Positions 10,238 through 21,235 of a stretch of 24,541 bases of DNA are shown here, in pieces. The first letter of the stretch is position 1; each line of letters starts with the position of its first letter. Source of the DNA: Dimargaris cristalligena (lineage: Eukaryota; Kickxellomycota; Dimargaritomycetes; Dimargaritales; Dimargaritaceae); NCBI GenBank assembly GCA_027576995.1, contig JANBQC010000430.1:1-24541 (forward strand), written 5' to 3'. The translations under genes and the position numbers were made by a program. The notes under the pieces are model-generated. The model saw only the letters and a program-made list of their open reading frames with translations, searched no databases and was not told the origin of the DNA.

Positions 10238-10980
10238 GCTGTAGGATGAGAACGACGCGGAACGGATAGAGAGTCTGGATAAAGATGTGAACGACGAAGT
10301 GTTGGGAAGATGAAGGAGCTAGAAACTACGGAAAGGCGGAGTTGGCAACAATGCGAATAGAACGGTAGGTAAGGAGCACTGCTGTAGCTAGTGTGCGAGA
10401 GTAACCTATGCCCATAAACTTGGCTGCTGTATAAAGGCTTTAGTCAGCCGGAGGGGTCATGGAAGTGACCGAGTGCAGTAAACGACAATTAGTCAGACTG
10501 GAAACGAATGGCTGCCATATCCGTTTTACTATTAAGTCACCCCATATTTAGCACCGTATTCCCCAGTAACGGCAGCTGTTCAGCCGGGCTATACATAGAC
10601 ACCTTCCCTGATTTTTGAATAATACTATCATTTCCCGGTGTTATCGTTCACGGTAATTGGGATGGCAGGGGATTTAAAAGGGCCCACATAAGCTATCATG
10701 AAGTAGGGTGCTTTAGGTGGGGCACGGCTGTGTTGCTATAGTTGGATGGCATTTGCCGAAAGCACTCAAGTCAATTATACCCTGCGCGTTGCAATCCATT
10801 TAGATTCAGGCTACCATTCCCTGATAATAGCCAACAGTGTCCCAGCAAAAAGGCACCGCTATGGGCATTGTCACCAGATTAACCTCATTTATAAATGGAC
10901 ATAAAAGCGCTTTATTATTTAATTGTTGTAAAATCGACCTAAATGGCGCGTTACCATACAACAACGGGCGTAGGTCCTAT
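10238..10980. other. PUP2 upstream and NTR2 3' region
   Basis: 743 bp. The part next to 10238 should contain the PUP2 promoter and 5' UTR; it is purine-rich on the plus strand. The right end holds the NTR2-like 3' UTR with a polyadenylation hexamer. No conserved open frame or RNA gene was recognised. Confidence 0.5.
10911..10916 (-). terminator. Putative polyadenylation signal AATAAA of NTR2-like gene
   Basis: TTTATT on the plus strand reads AATAAA on the minus strand, about 65 bp beyond the NTR2-like stop codon (10981). Position and sequence fit a eukaryotic polyadenylation hexamer, but fungi often use degenerate signals, so this is only suggestive. Confidence 0.35.
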
Positions 10981-13350
10981 TTAAAGCTGTTCGCCGCTGA
11001 CTACTGCTGCAGAATTCAGTCGGGCATCCAGTAGGCCTTTATAGTGGTTGAAACGGTCCTGCAGCCGCCGGAACTCGGCCTGGGCCTTATGTTGAACAGA
11101 TTGGGCATGGTCTATATCTTGATTTATACGATCCAAATCCGTCTCATTATGGGTCTGGCGTTCCCGGAGCCGATCTAACCGCTGGGCCAGGCGCTTACGG
11201 GCGTCAGCAACAGTTGGTATTGGCGATATTTTTATGGCGTTGTGAATTTTAAGGATTAGGGACTCTTCATCGTGCCTGGTATAGATTAAGTTGTATAGCA
11301 AGTAAGAATAGGGTAGTCAATGTATAGTTGGTTAGAATGCACTATCAACCGAGACACTGGATCAGTAATGGTTAATTCAGTACTGTAAACAACCCTGTAA
11401 AACCAATAATGGGATATTACACTATACAATTTGGCGTGGTTATATCTACTTACTTGAACATATCCCGAGATTCCGGGGCTCCGCCACTTCGAATTTGCTC
11501 CAGCTCCCACCGTCGAATTTCTTCGTCCGATTCTTCTAATACTTCATTCTCACTAGAAGTATCCATCAAAGTAAAAAGAAGGGTGGGGGTTAATAGGGAT
11601 ATTAGTATTTTTGAATGACTAAGTGCTATGCGCAAATAGGCAACGGAATTCAGAAGCCCACAATCTTTTCTGCCAAGGATGGGGTAATATGAAAGAAAAC
11701 AGGTTGAATCGATTGCAGACAGATGTATAAACTTACGCATCGTCAAAGGCCTTCTGGCGGTCAAGATGGGCCTGGCGCTCGGAATCCCGAATCGCACTCT
11801 TGCCTATAATAAGTTCGTCTTCGATAACATCCATCATATCTATTGAGTACAAATAGGTCAATAATGTGGATATTTTTGTGAGCTGGTAGTTGATGGTCGA
11901 ATTATCCGTTGCCCGCTGTTTTTGAGGGTATTAAAAGGTCGGCTACCAGAGTATACGACACAATTATATCTCAATCCAAACCTTACTACGTTGGTTATAA
12001 TATAATATATATATAATATCAAGGGACACCCCCGCAAACGTACCATTCCGATCATCACCAGCATCCAATAAACGCTCTTCCTCGTCTTGGCGCCGGTGGA
12101 ATTCAGTATCCGACTTCGTATTCATTTAGAAGCGCATAAATATATATGAAAATAAATTATATAGTCAGTACAGCCAGTGCCTCCATTTACATAATTCTCC
12201 TTTGAGTTAGTCTATACTGTGGGCCATAGCCATTCCCATTGGTGGTGATCGCCATCTAGTTCACTAAACCTTGGAGCCACGAATACAATAAATTCATAAT
12301 AACTACGGATTTAAGAACTTACATCGGCCTCGGTAAGTGATATGAAATCGGCTTCCTTGGATTTGGCCGGTGGTTTCTCCCGCAATTGCTCCCGTCGTTT
12401 CCGGGCGGCATCGACAAGAGCCCGGTCCGGCGTTTTTCCTTCGATAGGGATGTAGTGAGGTATAGAAGATGTAATTAATGGCCAAAATAAAAAAATATTA
12501 ATTAATACCGACTTTGGTCATCAAAATAACGGGAGTGCGAAATGTGAGGCGACGGATGAGACTATGAGCCGATGTATTCAATTATCAGGGATATTCCCGT
12601 ACCTTCGCTTAGCTGACGCTGAACTTCAGCCAGAATATCGTCGGGTGATTGGGCTTGAACCTCTTCTGGTGGTGGCTGCTGTCGTACCGTGCTTTTCTTA
12701 AGCTCCTCAAGTTCGTCGGCAGTGTACGAAATACCCGATGTGACAGATTGGGGACTTTGGCCCGGGCTGTCCATTGTGCATGCGCGATTCCACGGTTGAT
12801 ACCACGGCGAATTAGAGTCAATATGTATTGCGTTAGTAATCTGGTTCGTATCTCTGCAGGCATTCGAGCTTTAACTGTCGTAGAGTCCCTTCCCGCCAAA
12901 AAATCTCACATTTTGGTACTGGGATGCGTTAAAACATAATGGTCCATTACACCATGGGAACGATAGATAAAGCCGCAAACAATAGCCCATAGGTGCAAAA
13001 CTATACCACTGCATGGTTAATGTAGCGATAATCAAAAATAGTAAACTATCTACTTACCTATCCACTCCTTGAATTTTGGTGATACGGTCCTTCCGTTTTG
13101 AGAAAGCCTGCCTAGAGGTACTTCGTTTGATTGTAAACGCCGGCTCGTCGTTGGCGTTTTCATTGTCTAAATTGGATTCATCTGCCTCGAAACTAAGAGT
13201 CGACTTCAGCTTAGTAGTTTTCTTGCTCAGCCGTTTACGAAAAGTTGTCACTGTTGGTTGCGCTCGGTCCTCACTGCCCTTGGGATCCTTCGCGTCCATT
13301 GGAATGGCTTTGGCATTGTCAATCCCGTCGTCCGGCAGGGGGGTATTCAT
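10981..13350 (-). CDS. NTR2: Nineteen complex-related protein 2 (NTR2-like), spliceosome disassembly factor
   Basis: Likely partner of Ntr1 and the helicase Prp43 in taking apart intron-lariat spliceosomes. Exons in transcript order: 13350-13058, 12766-12603, 12438-12323, 12113-12044, 11839-11737, 11552-11454, 11275-10981; 379 residues; introns 164-291 bp, phases consistent throughout. The order of family blocks is preserved: basic RKRLSKKTTKLKSTLSF then acidic and TIKRSTSRQAFSKR (about 40-90); SYTADELEELKKST; TPDRALVDAARKRREQLRE; DFISLTEAD; DMMDVIEDELIIGK; DEEIRRWELEQIRSGG; and a C-terminal coiled coil PTVADARKRLAQRLDRLRE. These blocks also occur at the N-terminus of PAXBP1/GCFC2, but the large GCFC domain is absent, as is normal for fungal Ntr2. 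The first ATG is at 13350 (AAAATG context); in-frame TTG/CTG codons lie upstream. It diverges from DIB1. Identity is good at family level; exon 2, 4 and 7 acceptors are the least certain. Confidence 0.85.
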
Positions 13351-13942
13351 TTTGAGGGGACGCGTCAGCAATACCCTTTAATGAGCTAGTAGTCTAGGGA
13401 TGGTAAAAATGGGCGAGGGGCTGTTATGGTTAGGGGCTTGGGGCTTGGGGTGCAGGGGAGAGAAGAATTCAAGATGGGTTATTGACAATGTCGGGCAGAG
13501 CAACGAGCATAGGTAAGTTAAAAGGGTGTTATTTGAACAATGGGCATTCCCGCTGAAGGAAATGGAAGGGTAGCTAATGCGAATCGTAAGGAGCAGTCAA
13601 CTATTATTTCCGTAAAGTCGCCAACCGTTCGGCGTAGTCCGAATTGAGTTACATGCGCGTGGAGGGCGCCTACCCAAAAGCTCCCCGAAACAGCCACATG
13701 TATGTCCCGCCTGGCTTTTAGGTTTTTGTTAACTAAATACAATGCAAATTCCTTCTTTTCCCACTGTGTACTTTGTTGTCTAATAAACAGGGTTTCCATT
13801 GAAGCTACTCCTTTTTCACCTTTTCACCACCCTTCTTCTCTGGAATTTCCTCTGAACACCTTTCATTTCCTGATATACGGTTCTTCCAAGCTCATTACCT
13901 CACTCACAAGACTCCAGCCCCGGAGCTCGCTGTATCCCTCTC
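13351..13942. promoter_or_regulatory. Bidirectional promoter region between NTR2-like and DIB1
   Basis: 592 bp between two divergent start codons. The DIB1 side (13800-13942) is strongly pyrimidine-rich (repeated CTTTTTCACC-like blocks), typical of fungal core promoters. The NTR2 side is G/A-rich on the plus strand (13400-13470), the same bias seen from the other strand. A 93-codon minus-strand frame (13518-13799) has no family resemblance and is not called. No TATA box clearly placed. Confidence 0.5.
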
Positions 13943-15136
13943 ATGGTAAGTTCTATAAAATTTGGGTTCATTTGGTAGCTCTTTTTATTTTCTACATGCT
14001 ACCACTATTCAGCTCAGCTTAAACCTAACCCCTACGCCTACCCCTCTATTATATATACCTAAACATACCTTTTTATTTTTTTCCTCGGGACTGTACATTA
14101 GTCTTATTTTCTACCTCACCTAACGAACGGTAAGTCTTTCGGTATTATCCAATAACATGTTTGGCATTTGAAAGTGTTACCATTTCCGCTCCGCATTATC
14201 GAACAAACCAACAAACCCATGTATCATGTATAGTAAATACGGACAAACATGCTCGATATTCCGCAAACCATACAATAGTCTAAACCTAATCCGAGTTTTG
14301 TATTCTTGGCTATAATTTTCATTGCAATGGCCGATAAATTATAGGTTGGCAAGTTGACCAGGCCATTCTCAGCGAAGAGGATCGAGTAGTCGTTATCCGG
14401 TTTGGCCGGGACTGGGTAAGCTAATGTCCTTAAATCTCTAAACTTACCCTTTGTTTTTAATCGGTTGGGACTGTACACAGGTTGCCCAACGTATATTATT
14501 TATAGAGATGGGCTAGTCAATGACTTGTTCCGAGTCGTATATACTCACGGTCCCTTATATCTTCTATAATAACCATAAGTTGCCTTGATCCAAAACCCGT
14601 TTTGCTTTATATTTCTTAGGAATCAACATGCATGTTGATGGACGAGACCCTGTACAATGTCGCAGAAAAGACCAAGAATTTTGCAGTCTACTATCTGGTA
14701 AGTGGCAGGCTTCATTAATATTTCGCCGTTGGCCTATGCACTTATTATTTAGTCCGGCTTAACCTATATCGCACGCTTCTATTGGGTTCTGTTAAATCTT
14801 TGGCATATCATTAATCTGGGACTTATTACGATACTTTTACAATTTTATCACACGATGGGCCGCTTGTGTTTTTGCCATCACCCACAGGTGGATATCGATC
14901 AGGTTCCCGACTTCAACAACATGTACGAGCTGTACGACCCGTGTACCGTAATGTTCTTTTTCCGTAACAAGCACATCTTGGTTGACTTGGGAACCGGTAA
15001 TAACAACAAGATTTCCTGGGCGATCACCAATAAGCAGGAAATGATCGATTTGGTCGAGACAGTATACCGAGGGGCTCGCAAGGGCCGTGGTTTGGTCGTT
15101 TCGCCAAAGGATTACTCGACCAAGTACAAGTATTAG
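13943..15136 (+). CDS. DIB1: U5 snRNP thioredoxin-like protein DIB1/DIM1 (TXNL4A)
   Basis: Small thioredoxin-fold protein of the U4/U6.U5 tri-snRNP that holds the pre-catalytic B complex until activation. Exons: 13943-13945, 14102-14129, 14345-14415, 14620-14697, 14888-15136; 142 residues, exactly the human length. The protein reads MSYFLPHLTNGWQVDQAI, then SEEDRVVVIRFGRDW, STCMLMDETLYNVAEK, VPDFNNMYELYDPCTVMFFF, LGTGNNNKISW and ends SPKDYSTKYKY. Every block matches the family. The first coding exon is just the ATG, followed at once by a GTAAGT donor. Exon 2 has only 28 bases. Introns are 156, 215, 204 and 190 bp with GTAAGT/GTAAGC donors. Upstream DNA is pyrimidine-rich. It is convergent with DHX35. 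Identity is certain; the ATG-only exon is the one inferred element, supported by phase, donor and acceptor. Confidence 0.95.
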
Positions 15137-15722
15137 AGGTTGGCTAAGTGGCAGATCTTCGCACTATCAGTCTTTCCCCTAAGTTTGGTGAATGAACTTT
15201 ATTTTCTTTACATGTATAAACACTATTTTTGACTCTTCGACTGAACGGGGTATCGCTGAATGCCAAAAATTGGACATTTTTCGAAATCAGGCTGAGAGGG
15301 ATATATGTTATCATTTCGGCCGTAAGGGTAGTTTGGAAGGATTAACCGCAGTCTCATCGTATCGCACCCAAGTTATAAAAATCCCCAACCAGGAATATAT
15401 ATTTAGGACATAAAAGCAGGTAGTTTAATTACATGGGGTTTTGTGGTATAATGGGACCGGGTAACTTAGCAGGGACTAATGTAATTACGGTCAATAATTC
15501 AAAAGATAACTGCCGAAAAATTAGCGACATTGGCGGTGTATAGAATCTGATTAGGAAAATTGCCCACAAGTTTTGTGTAAAAAAACCATTAACTGATCCC
15601 CATCAACCGGTAAGGACAGTACGCGTGGTAGATCTCATTTACATTGAGGCAGTTGTATTATAGAGTGTATATAAATTCCCGCTCCCTTTGTCCTGACTGT
15701 ACCCCGATTACTCCCATTAAGA
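15137..15722. other. DIB1-DHX35 convergent intergenic region
   Basis: 586 bp between the DIB1 stop (plus) and the DHX35 stop (minus). It includes a 73-codon plus-strand frame at 15192-15413 without family resemblance, which probably lies in the DIB1 3' UTR. TTTATT at 15198-15203 could be a minus-strand AATAAA but is 520 bp from the DHX35 stop. Nothing else recognised. Confidence 0.5.
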
Positions 15723-18700
15723 TCAACCAAAGTACTTGGGCGCTAACTCATACAGCCACGCCGGATCGATAACCGTCACATTTTTCATGAATGTTTTGGT
15801 GGTTTCGATGGTCGACTCATAAATCACGTAGAGAGTCAGTGATTTGAACAATACGGACGAGGGATGGATAAAAAGGGAAGGAATCGGGGCCGTTCTAGGG
15901 AGTGTGGTAGCCTGCGAGAGAGTCGCCACGGGCTCGAAACTGCCGTCCGGTAGCATTCGCGCCGAATGGGCAAAGTATCCCGCCGTGAGGCATTTCCGAA
16001 TGATTTGGGGGTCGTTCGAGCTAGGTAGGGAATCAGGGACCGGTCGGGCAATTGTATCGGAGGATGGGGTACCCATAGCTGCGGGTGCGGGCGTGGCAAT
16101 GGCCGTAGCCGTGGATGTTGAACGGGATTCTAAATAGGCCCCTTGGTAATGCTTCACCAGTGCTTGCAGCTGCTTAATAATCGCATCCGCCTGAGTTAGA
16201 GCCTGGTAACTGATATAATGGCGCCGACACCAAAGCGGGCTACGCTGATGAGCTACGTAGGCCCTGTAGACGTTCAGTAGCGTAATGGGGTCACCCTCTT
16301 TAACGGCAAACCGGCGGTGGGCCTGGCGGGCTTCGTCATGGTGGCCGGTGGGAAATTGCCATAGTGAGCTTCCGCCGTCACTGTTGGCGTCTGGGCTACT
16401 CTCCGATAACTGGAGCATCGCCGCAATAATAATTATTTCGGTGGTGCAGCCCAAGTCAAACCCGCTCCAAACGGCCCGACTCAACATGGGGTTCAGAGGA
16501 AGTTGCGCCATCGGCTGCCCCAAAGTGGGTGTAAGCCAGGCGTTATCGTCAATGGCCCCTAGCGCATACAATAAAGCCAGAGCCGCCGTGACATGGGCGA
16601 TTGGTGGGCGACTGGGGAAAGGGAAGGCGCCGAGTTGGTCGATACCAAGGCCTTTGAGCTGCAGGAGGGCCGAGGCCAGGTTACAGCGTTGGATTTCGGG
16701 GGTCGTGAAGCCCGGGGTGAATTGGTTGAAAGTCGCATTGGTGTAGAGGCGGTAGGCCTTGCCCGGACCGGTTCGACCCGCCCGACCGGACCGTTGGATC
16801 GCGCTGGCCTGGGACAGGGGCACTACCCGGAGGATTTCGGCTTGCGTATCGGGGTTGAAATAACGGAGTTTGGTGTACCCGCAATCAATGACGTACTTGA
16901 TCCCTTCGATGGTAACCGACGTCTCCGCTAGATTCGTGGCCACGATAACTTTCCGGGTGGCCCGGGGTGGTGGGTCAAAAATGCCCTGGAGCTGTTCCGC
17001 TGGAAGACCGGCGTACAGTGCCATCGGCCAGAGTTCCATACGACTTTGATAGCTGGAATTGATGGATCAGGACAATTCAATTAGAAGATGGAAGGAAGAG
17101 AGTTAGAAAAGAATTCAAAATAAGCACCAGTAATATAATATCAAGGACTGGTTGATGATAGGTGCTGTATAAATCAATTATTGACTGCTTATCAGAAACG
17201 ATATGAAACCGCAAGGGCGTACTCTACTTACCTACTGGACTGCTCAGCAATCATATCCAGCACATCTTCGATTTCCCTACGGCCAGTCAAAAATACAAGA
17301 ATATCGCCAGCAGGCTCCTAGTGATGGTCGAATACGACGATATAATACCCAAAATTGAATGTCAATTAGCTACAGAGAATGAATTTTGTGCCTTTGCCAT
17401 AACAATATTGTATGAAAATAGTAGGATATATTTAAATCGTATTATCGGGATACCGATATAATCCAAATGTGCATGGCAGGTCTCTGACCTTTTCGTGTAT
17501 TTGCCGAATGACCTCGGCGGCCTTGTATAAATAATTGTCGCAGGATTCTTCAAGAAAGTGGATGTCAACCGGGTATTTCCGGCCTGTAATGTTTACAACG
17601 GCGACGTCCGATTTAGGACTAACCGCGGAACTTTTGGACGGAGCCTGGGAATCATGGTTAGAATCCGACGGGTCATCAGTGAAGTACTGATGAAAGAGCT
17701 GGGCATCCAGTGTGGCCGAAGCTACTATAATACGAAGTTCGGGCCTCTGTTTCCGTATCCTACGAGGTCATCAATTATAAATGTAGGTTTTAAAAATTTA
17801 CAACCCCACCATACCACCAGGTTTAGAATCTTCTAGTTATTTGTCGGAACATCTGATTAGCCAGTACACGGAATACCCATAAGAGGCTGTTCAAGATGGC
17901 CAAGTAGCCAAAATAAACCATTTAGGGATGCATGATGGTTTTATAACTTACTTTTTCAGCAGGCCTAGTAGTAGGTCCATGTGGACCGTTCGTTCATGGG
18001 CCTCATCGACCATAACAACACTATAGTCAGTAAGAAGAGGATCACTCATAATTTCTCGGAACAGCATACCATCGGTAATATACTTAATTTGGAGGTGGTC
18101 AGACTGGCAACAGCTTTTGAATCGGACACTATAGCCGACCTATGATCAATTTATATGTGACATACAATACGAGGCAGCCGTGTGGTATCATATGTTGAAA
18201 TAATAGGGTGTTCATATAACTTAGCACATTCTTGACGGATTTCCCTGTATAGAAAATGGACGAAGGCAGCACAGTCAAAAAATATACTATATACCAGATC
18301 ACATAACTAACCTTTTCGCCCAGTACAGTATTCATCTCGCAGGCCACTCGCTCGGCCAGTGCCGTAGCCGCAAGCCGCCGAGGCTATTTACATTATTGCC
18401 GCATACAGTATACAAACATGGGTATTATTCCGAAAAGAAAAACATTCGAGGGGTTTAACTTGAACAATTGCGTGCAGTAAATATATAACAGTCCAGTGTA
18501 ACCAAATTCAGTCTCCGAAAATCTAGTTAATTATACTCTCTTTTGACGTACCTGAACACAGGCAATTTTAAGACCATGGTCAGCCCAGTTGGACTCGACC
18601 AGGTATTGGGGCAACTCTATTAATTAAGATAAAGGGAATTCAGTATCCAATGCATCAGAATGGGTTATTGCAGGACTCGGATAGGTATTATTGCCTTGAG

Positions 18701-19231
18701 TTTCGGTAACCATAGTATAGCTATGAAGGTAGCGGTGAATCGGAAAGACTAAGTCTGGATAGAACGGGGGAGTGGAACCTACGAGTGGATTTACCGCATC
18801 CGGTTTCACCTGTCAGAATCAATACGGGGTGCTGTTCAAGGAGATAAAGAATCTGTTTGCCTGAGGGGGTTTTACGCGATATATTAGAAGGGTAGACGCG
18901 AATGGGTTAGCAAATTCGAAGGAGCCCAAACAGCCCCATTTAATAAATATTTCATAGGCTAAAAAGGCTAGGTAGGGCCAATACCCGGAACCGCATTATA
19001 GTCGAACTCTCTGGCCAATGCCTTGTGGCAACCCACAGAGGCCCATTACTCCAAAATGGGTGACTGGAGGGGCCAGTATGTGCACATTCAATCCGCCTGA
19101 AAATGACCATGTATCAACTTACGATGCTGGTAAATGGGAAGTTGTTGGCGCTGTTGGGGAATCGACAAGGTATAGGAAGGCCGGGCGGAACTCTGGCTTA
19201 AACCCACCACTTCGGCACTAGTCTCGTCCAT
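15723..19231 (-). CDS. DHX35: DEAH-box RNA helicase DHX35 homologue
   Basis: Spliceosome-associated DEAH/RHA helicase found in catalytic-stage complexes; it is absent from budding yeast. Exons in transcript order: 19231-19123, 18860-18783, 18616-18552, 18383-18312, 18139-17952, 17759-17489, 17317-17232, 17052-15723; 732 residues (human 703). The N-terminus matches DHX35 ([14 protein letters not shown]). Motifs: GETGCGKST (54-62), QPRR (84-87), TDGM (130-133), DEAH (153-156), SAT (185-187), FLTGREEIE near 275, ATNLAETS (328-335), QRSGRAGR (376-383). Winged-helix, HA2 and OB-fold regions follow, ending in the DHX35-like [10 protein letters not shown]. An Ala/Thr/Ser/Pro-rich insert lies at about 597-635. 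Introns are 166-262 bp; the one after residue 261 uses a weak GTCAGA donor. Exon 8 could instead begin at 17043, removing three residues. It is convergent with DIB1. Identity is secure. Confidence 0.93.
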
Positions 19232-20840
19232 CGGCAATTAGAATGTATCGCAATGTAAATATAGTTTAAGGGAGTAGGATATGGGCGGTGGGGATCGGTG
19301 GGTGGTAGGGTGACAATGTGGTATCAGTGTTTAACAGGAAATGGACACAGGCCCGAAGGGACGAACAGACAAGGCATTCGCTAAGAGGAACAAAATAGAA
19401 GCTTAATGGGAGAAGAGGTTAAAACGAAGGACCATGGAGTTATTAGGCCTCCCAATTGTAGGACCATGGAGACTGCTGGCCAGCATAGCCGACAGTTTAG
19501 TTTCAGAATCTAAAACACCTATCTAGTTTACTATCAACGATATTTACCGGGCAACTTGTAAGGTAAACATGGGAGTAACACTAAGTAGTGGAGTTTTCTA
19601 TACCTCACTGTGCTGAAATTAATTGGTATTCAGTCTCAGCCCATGGTTCTGCATATCAATTGATTAGATCCAATGGCTGCCTTTAATATCATTACATATA
19701 CCTTTATGACTATATTAGCAATTACTAAATATCAATTTTTAAACTATACAGCTTTATTTTGTCCAAGCAGCTATTTAGGTTGTTATACCCAATATTCAGT
19801 AACCATTATACTGTAATAGCCCATCTGGCCAATAAAAGGGCCAGCATAACAACTAGCAGAATGTAAAGACGCACCCTCATTGACTGTTTTCAAAACTAAC
19901 AGCCCCCACCTCCCCATAGTTCTGGGAGGTACCCTCCCATACGATTACGATGTAATATACCGCTTATACTCTATTCCATTAGACTCATCTTGGCACGCAA
20001 CACTATAAAACTACATTTTACTGGTATTCACCTATATAGATATATTTATTCATTGTGCTGGAATTACACTAAAAATTATACTATTACATAAGGGTTATAT
20101 TGGCAAATGTCACAGGTTCAAGAATAGCATACTCCGTCGCATGATCTACGTAATGGAATACCCATTAAAAGATATGTGTTAGCTGTTGGCAGCATGGTAA
20201 AGCTTTAAAATGCGCGTAAAAGGGCCCGACGGGGCTACTCCGTGTGCTCCTATTTAGGCCCCTATACCCCTATCGAAATTGGCGAGAATGGGCCAATGTA
20301 CTTTAAAAAATCAACAGAGAGTGGTTCTTGAAAGAATATATCCGCTTTCTTGTCTAGAACAGTTTATTTCTAAGCCTTGGCGCCATTTATCAGGGGCCTA
20401 TTCACATATTTGATTTGGCTATTGAACTTCTTTAGTAATTTTTTACGTAATTATTATCACAATAAATTGGTTATTTTAGGACCGTTTGCTTTAAAACTAC
20501 TTAATGAGCTAAATAACCTGATTTTTTCGAGCCATGTATTAGGGCGGTATCATATGCCTAGACGTACCATACGCTTGTAACATCGCTGTATTACTCTAAT
20601 TGAACAATATTGGGCCACGCCATTTTTCCCATTGCAATACCCAATACCGTGATGGTTCTTTAGCAATCCCCGGCTGACTCTTAAAGGGATTTTCTACCCA
20701 CCCATCACCACTATTGTGAAGACCCCTCTAAAAATATTACTACATAGAAAAACCAACCCATGTTATGGCCTGTTTATTCCTTTGCCTATACCTAAACTTC
20801 TAATCAAATAATAGTCTTATACACACACTCATATAGTACT
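19232..20840. other. DHX35 upstream region and gene-poor DNA
   Basis: The first few hundred bases should contain the DHX35 promoter; they are G/A-rich on the plus strand. A 12-base direct repeat (AGGACCATGGAG) occurs at about 19427 and 19461. The rest is AT-rich, with a 67-codon plus-strand frame (20377-20580) rich in Leu/Phe/Asn that resembles nothing known. I see no gene. Confidence 0.5.
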
Positions 20841-20847
20841 ACGTGTC

Positions 20848-20912
20848 CAGGAGTCCACGTTGATACTCCCTAGTGTCACCTTTTTGATGAGTCCTGGCTG
20901 AGACGACTCCTG
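20848..20912 (+). other. Hammerhead-ribozyme-like fold with eroded core
   Basis: CAGGAGTC (20848-20855) and GACTCCTG (20905-20912) are perfect 8-base complements. Between them are a hairpin GATACT/AGTGTC (one G-U pair), then TGATGA (20885-20890), then GTC (20891-20893) pairing with GAC (20902-20904), then GA. This is the order of parts of a type III hammerhead: GTC cleavage triplet, stem I, CTGATGA, stem II, GAAA, stem III. The first C of CTGATGA is T, two of the three A of GAAA are missing, and stem I is not closed next to the core. If it is a hammerhead at all, it should be inactive. Chance resemblance is quite possible. Confidence 0.2.
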
Positions 20913-21235
20913 CCGCTGAATAAGTTGGGAAATTCACCGCGTGGGTTCTGGTACTGTGCTAGCATGGTTATCCATGCCGACAACACTTATAAGATATATT
21001 AAAGTCAGCTCACTGTCCTGTGCTAAACTATTCCGCCTGATCTATACACATCTCTATTGAATAGTTCAGATGACCAAACTCAGGCATTTGTGAGAATACA
21101 CAAACGGCATGAGTGCTATATGTTAAATAGTGACAAAGGAAAATGTACCACGTTGGAAACGTTCATAATAATATTCTACTCTTGCCTTTGGAGCTTTATC
21201 AATTGCAGTCAAGGGGATCGGCGATTCATCAGTCG
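20913..21235. other. Gene-poor DNA
   Basis: No recognised gene or RNA. Frames here are short and lack family resemblance. The last part overlaps the upstream portion of the possible lipase relic frame. Confidence 0.4.

Noticed and set aside
10981..13350. Full-length PAXBP1/GCFC2 protein
   Set aside because: The N-terminal blocks match, but the gene ends after the coiled coil with a stop at 10981 and a possible polyadenylation signal, and no GCFC domain is encoded downstream; Ntr2-type fits better.
13518..13799. 93-codon minus-strand frame in the NTR2/DIB1 divergent region
   Set aside because: No family match, and it lies in what should be promoter DNA for both genes.
15723..19231. Prp43/DHX15 or Prp22 assignment for the DEAH helicase
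   Set aside because: The N-terminal [12 protein letters not shown] block and the C-terminal [10 protein letters not shown] ending are DHX35-like, and there is no S1 domain as in Prp22.
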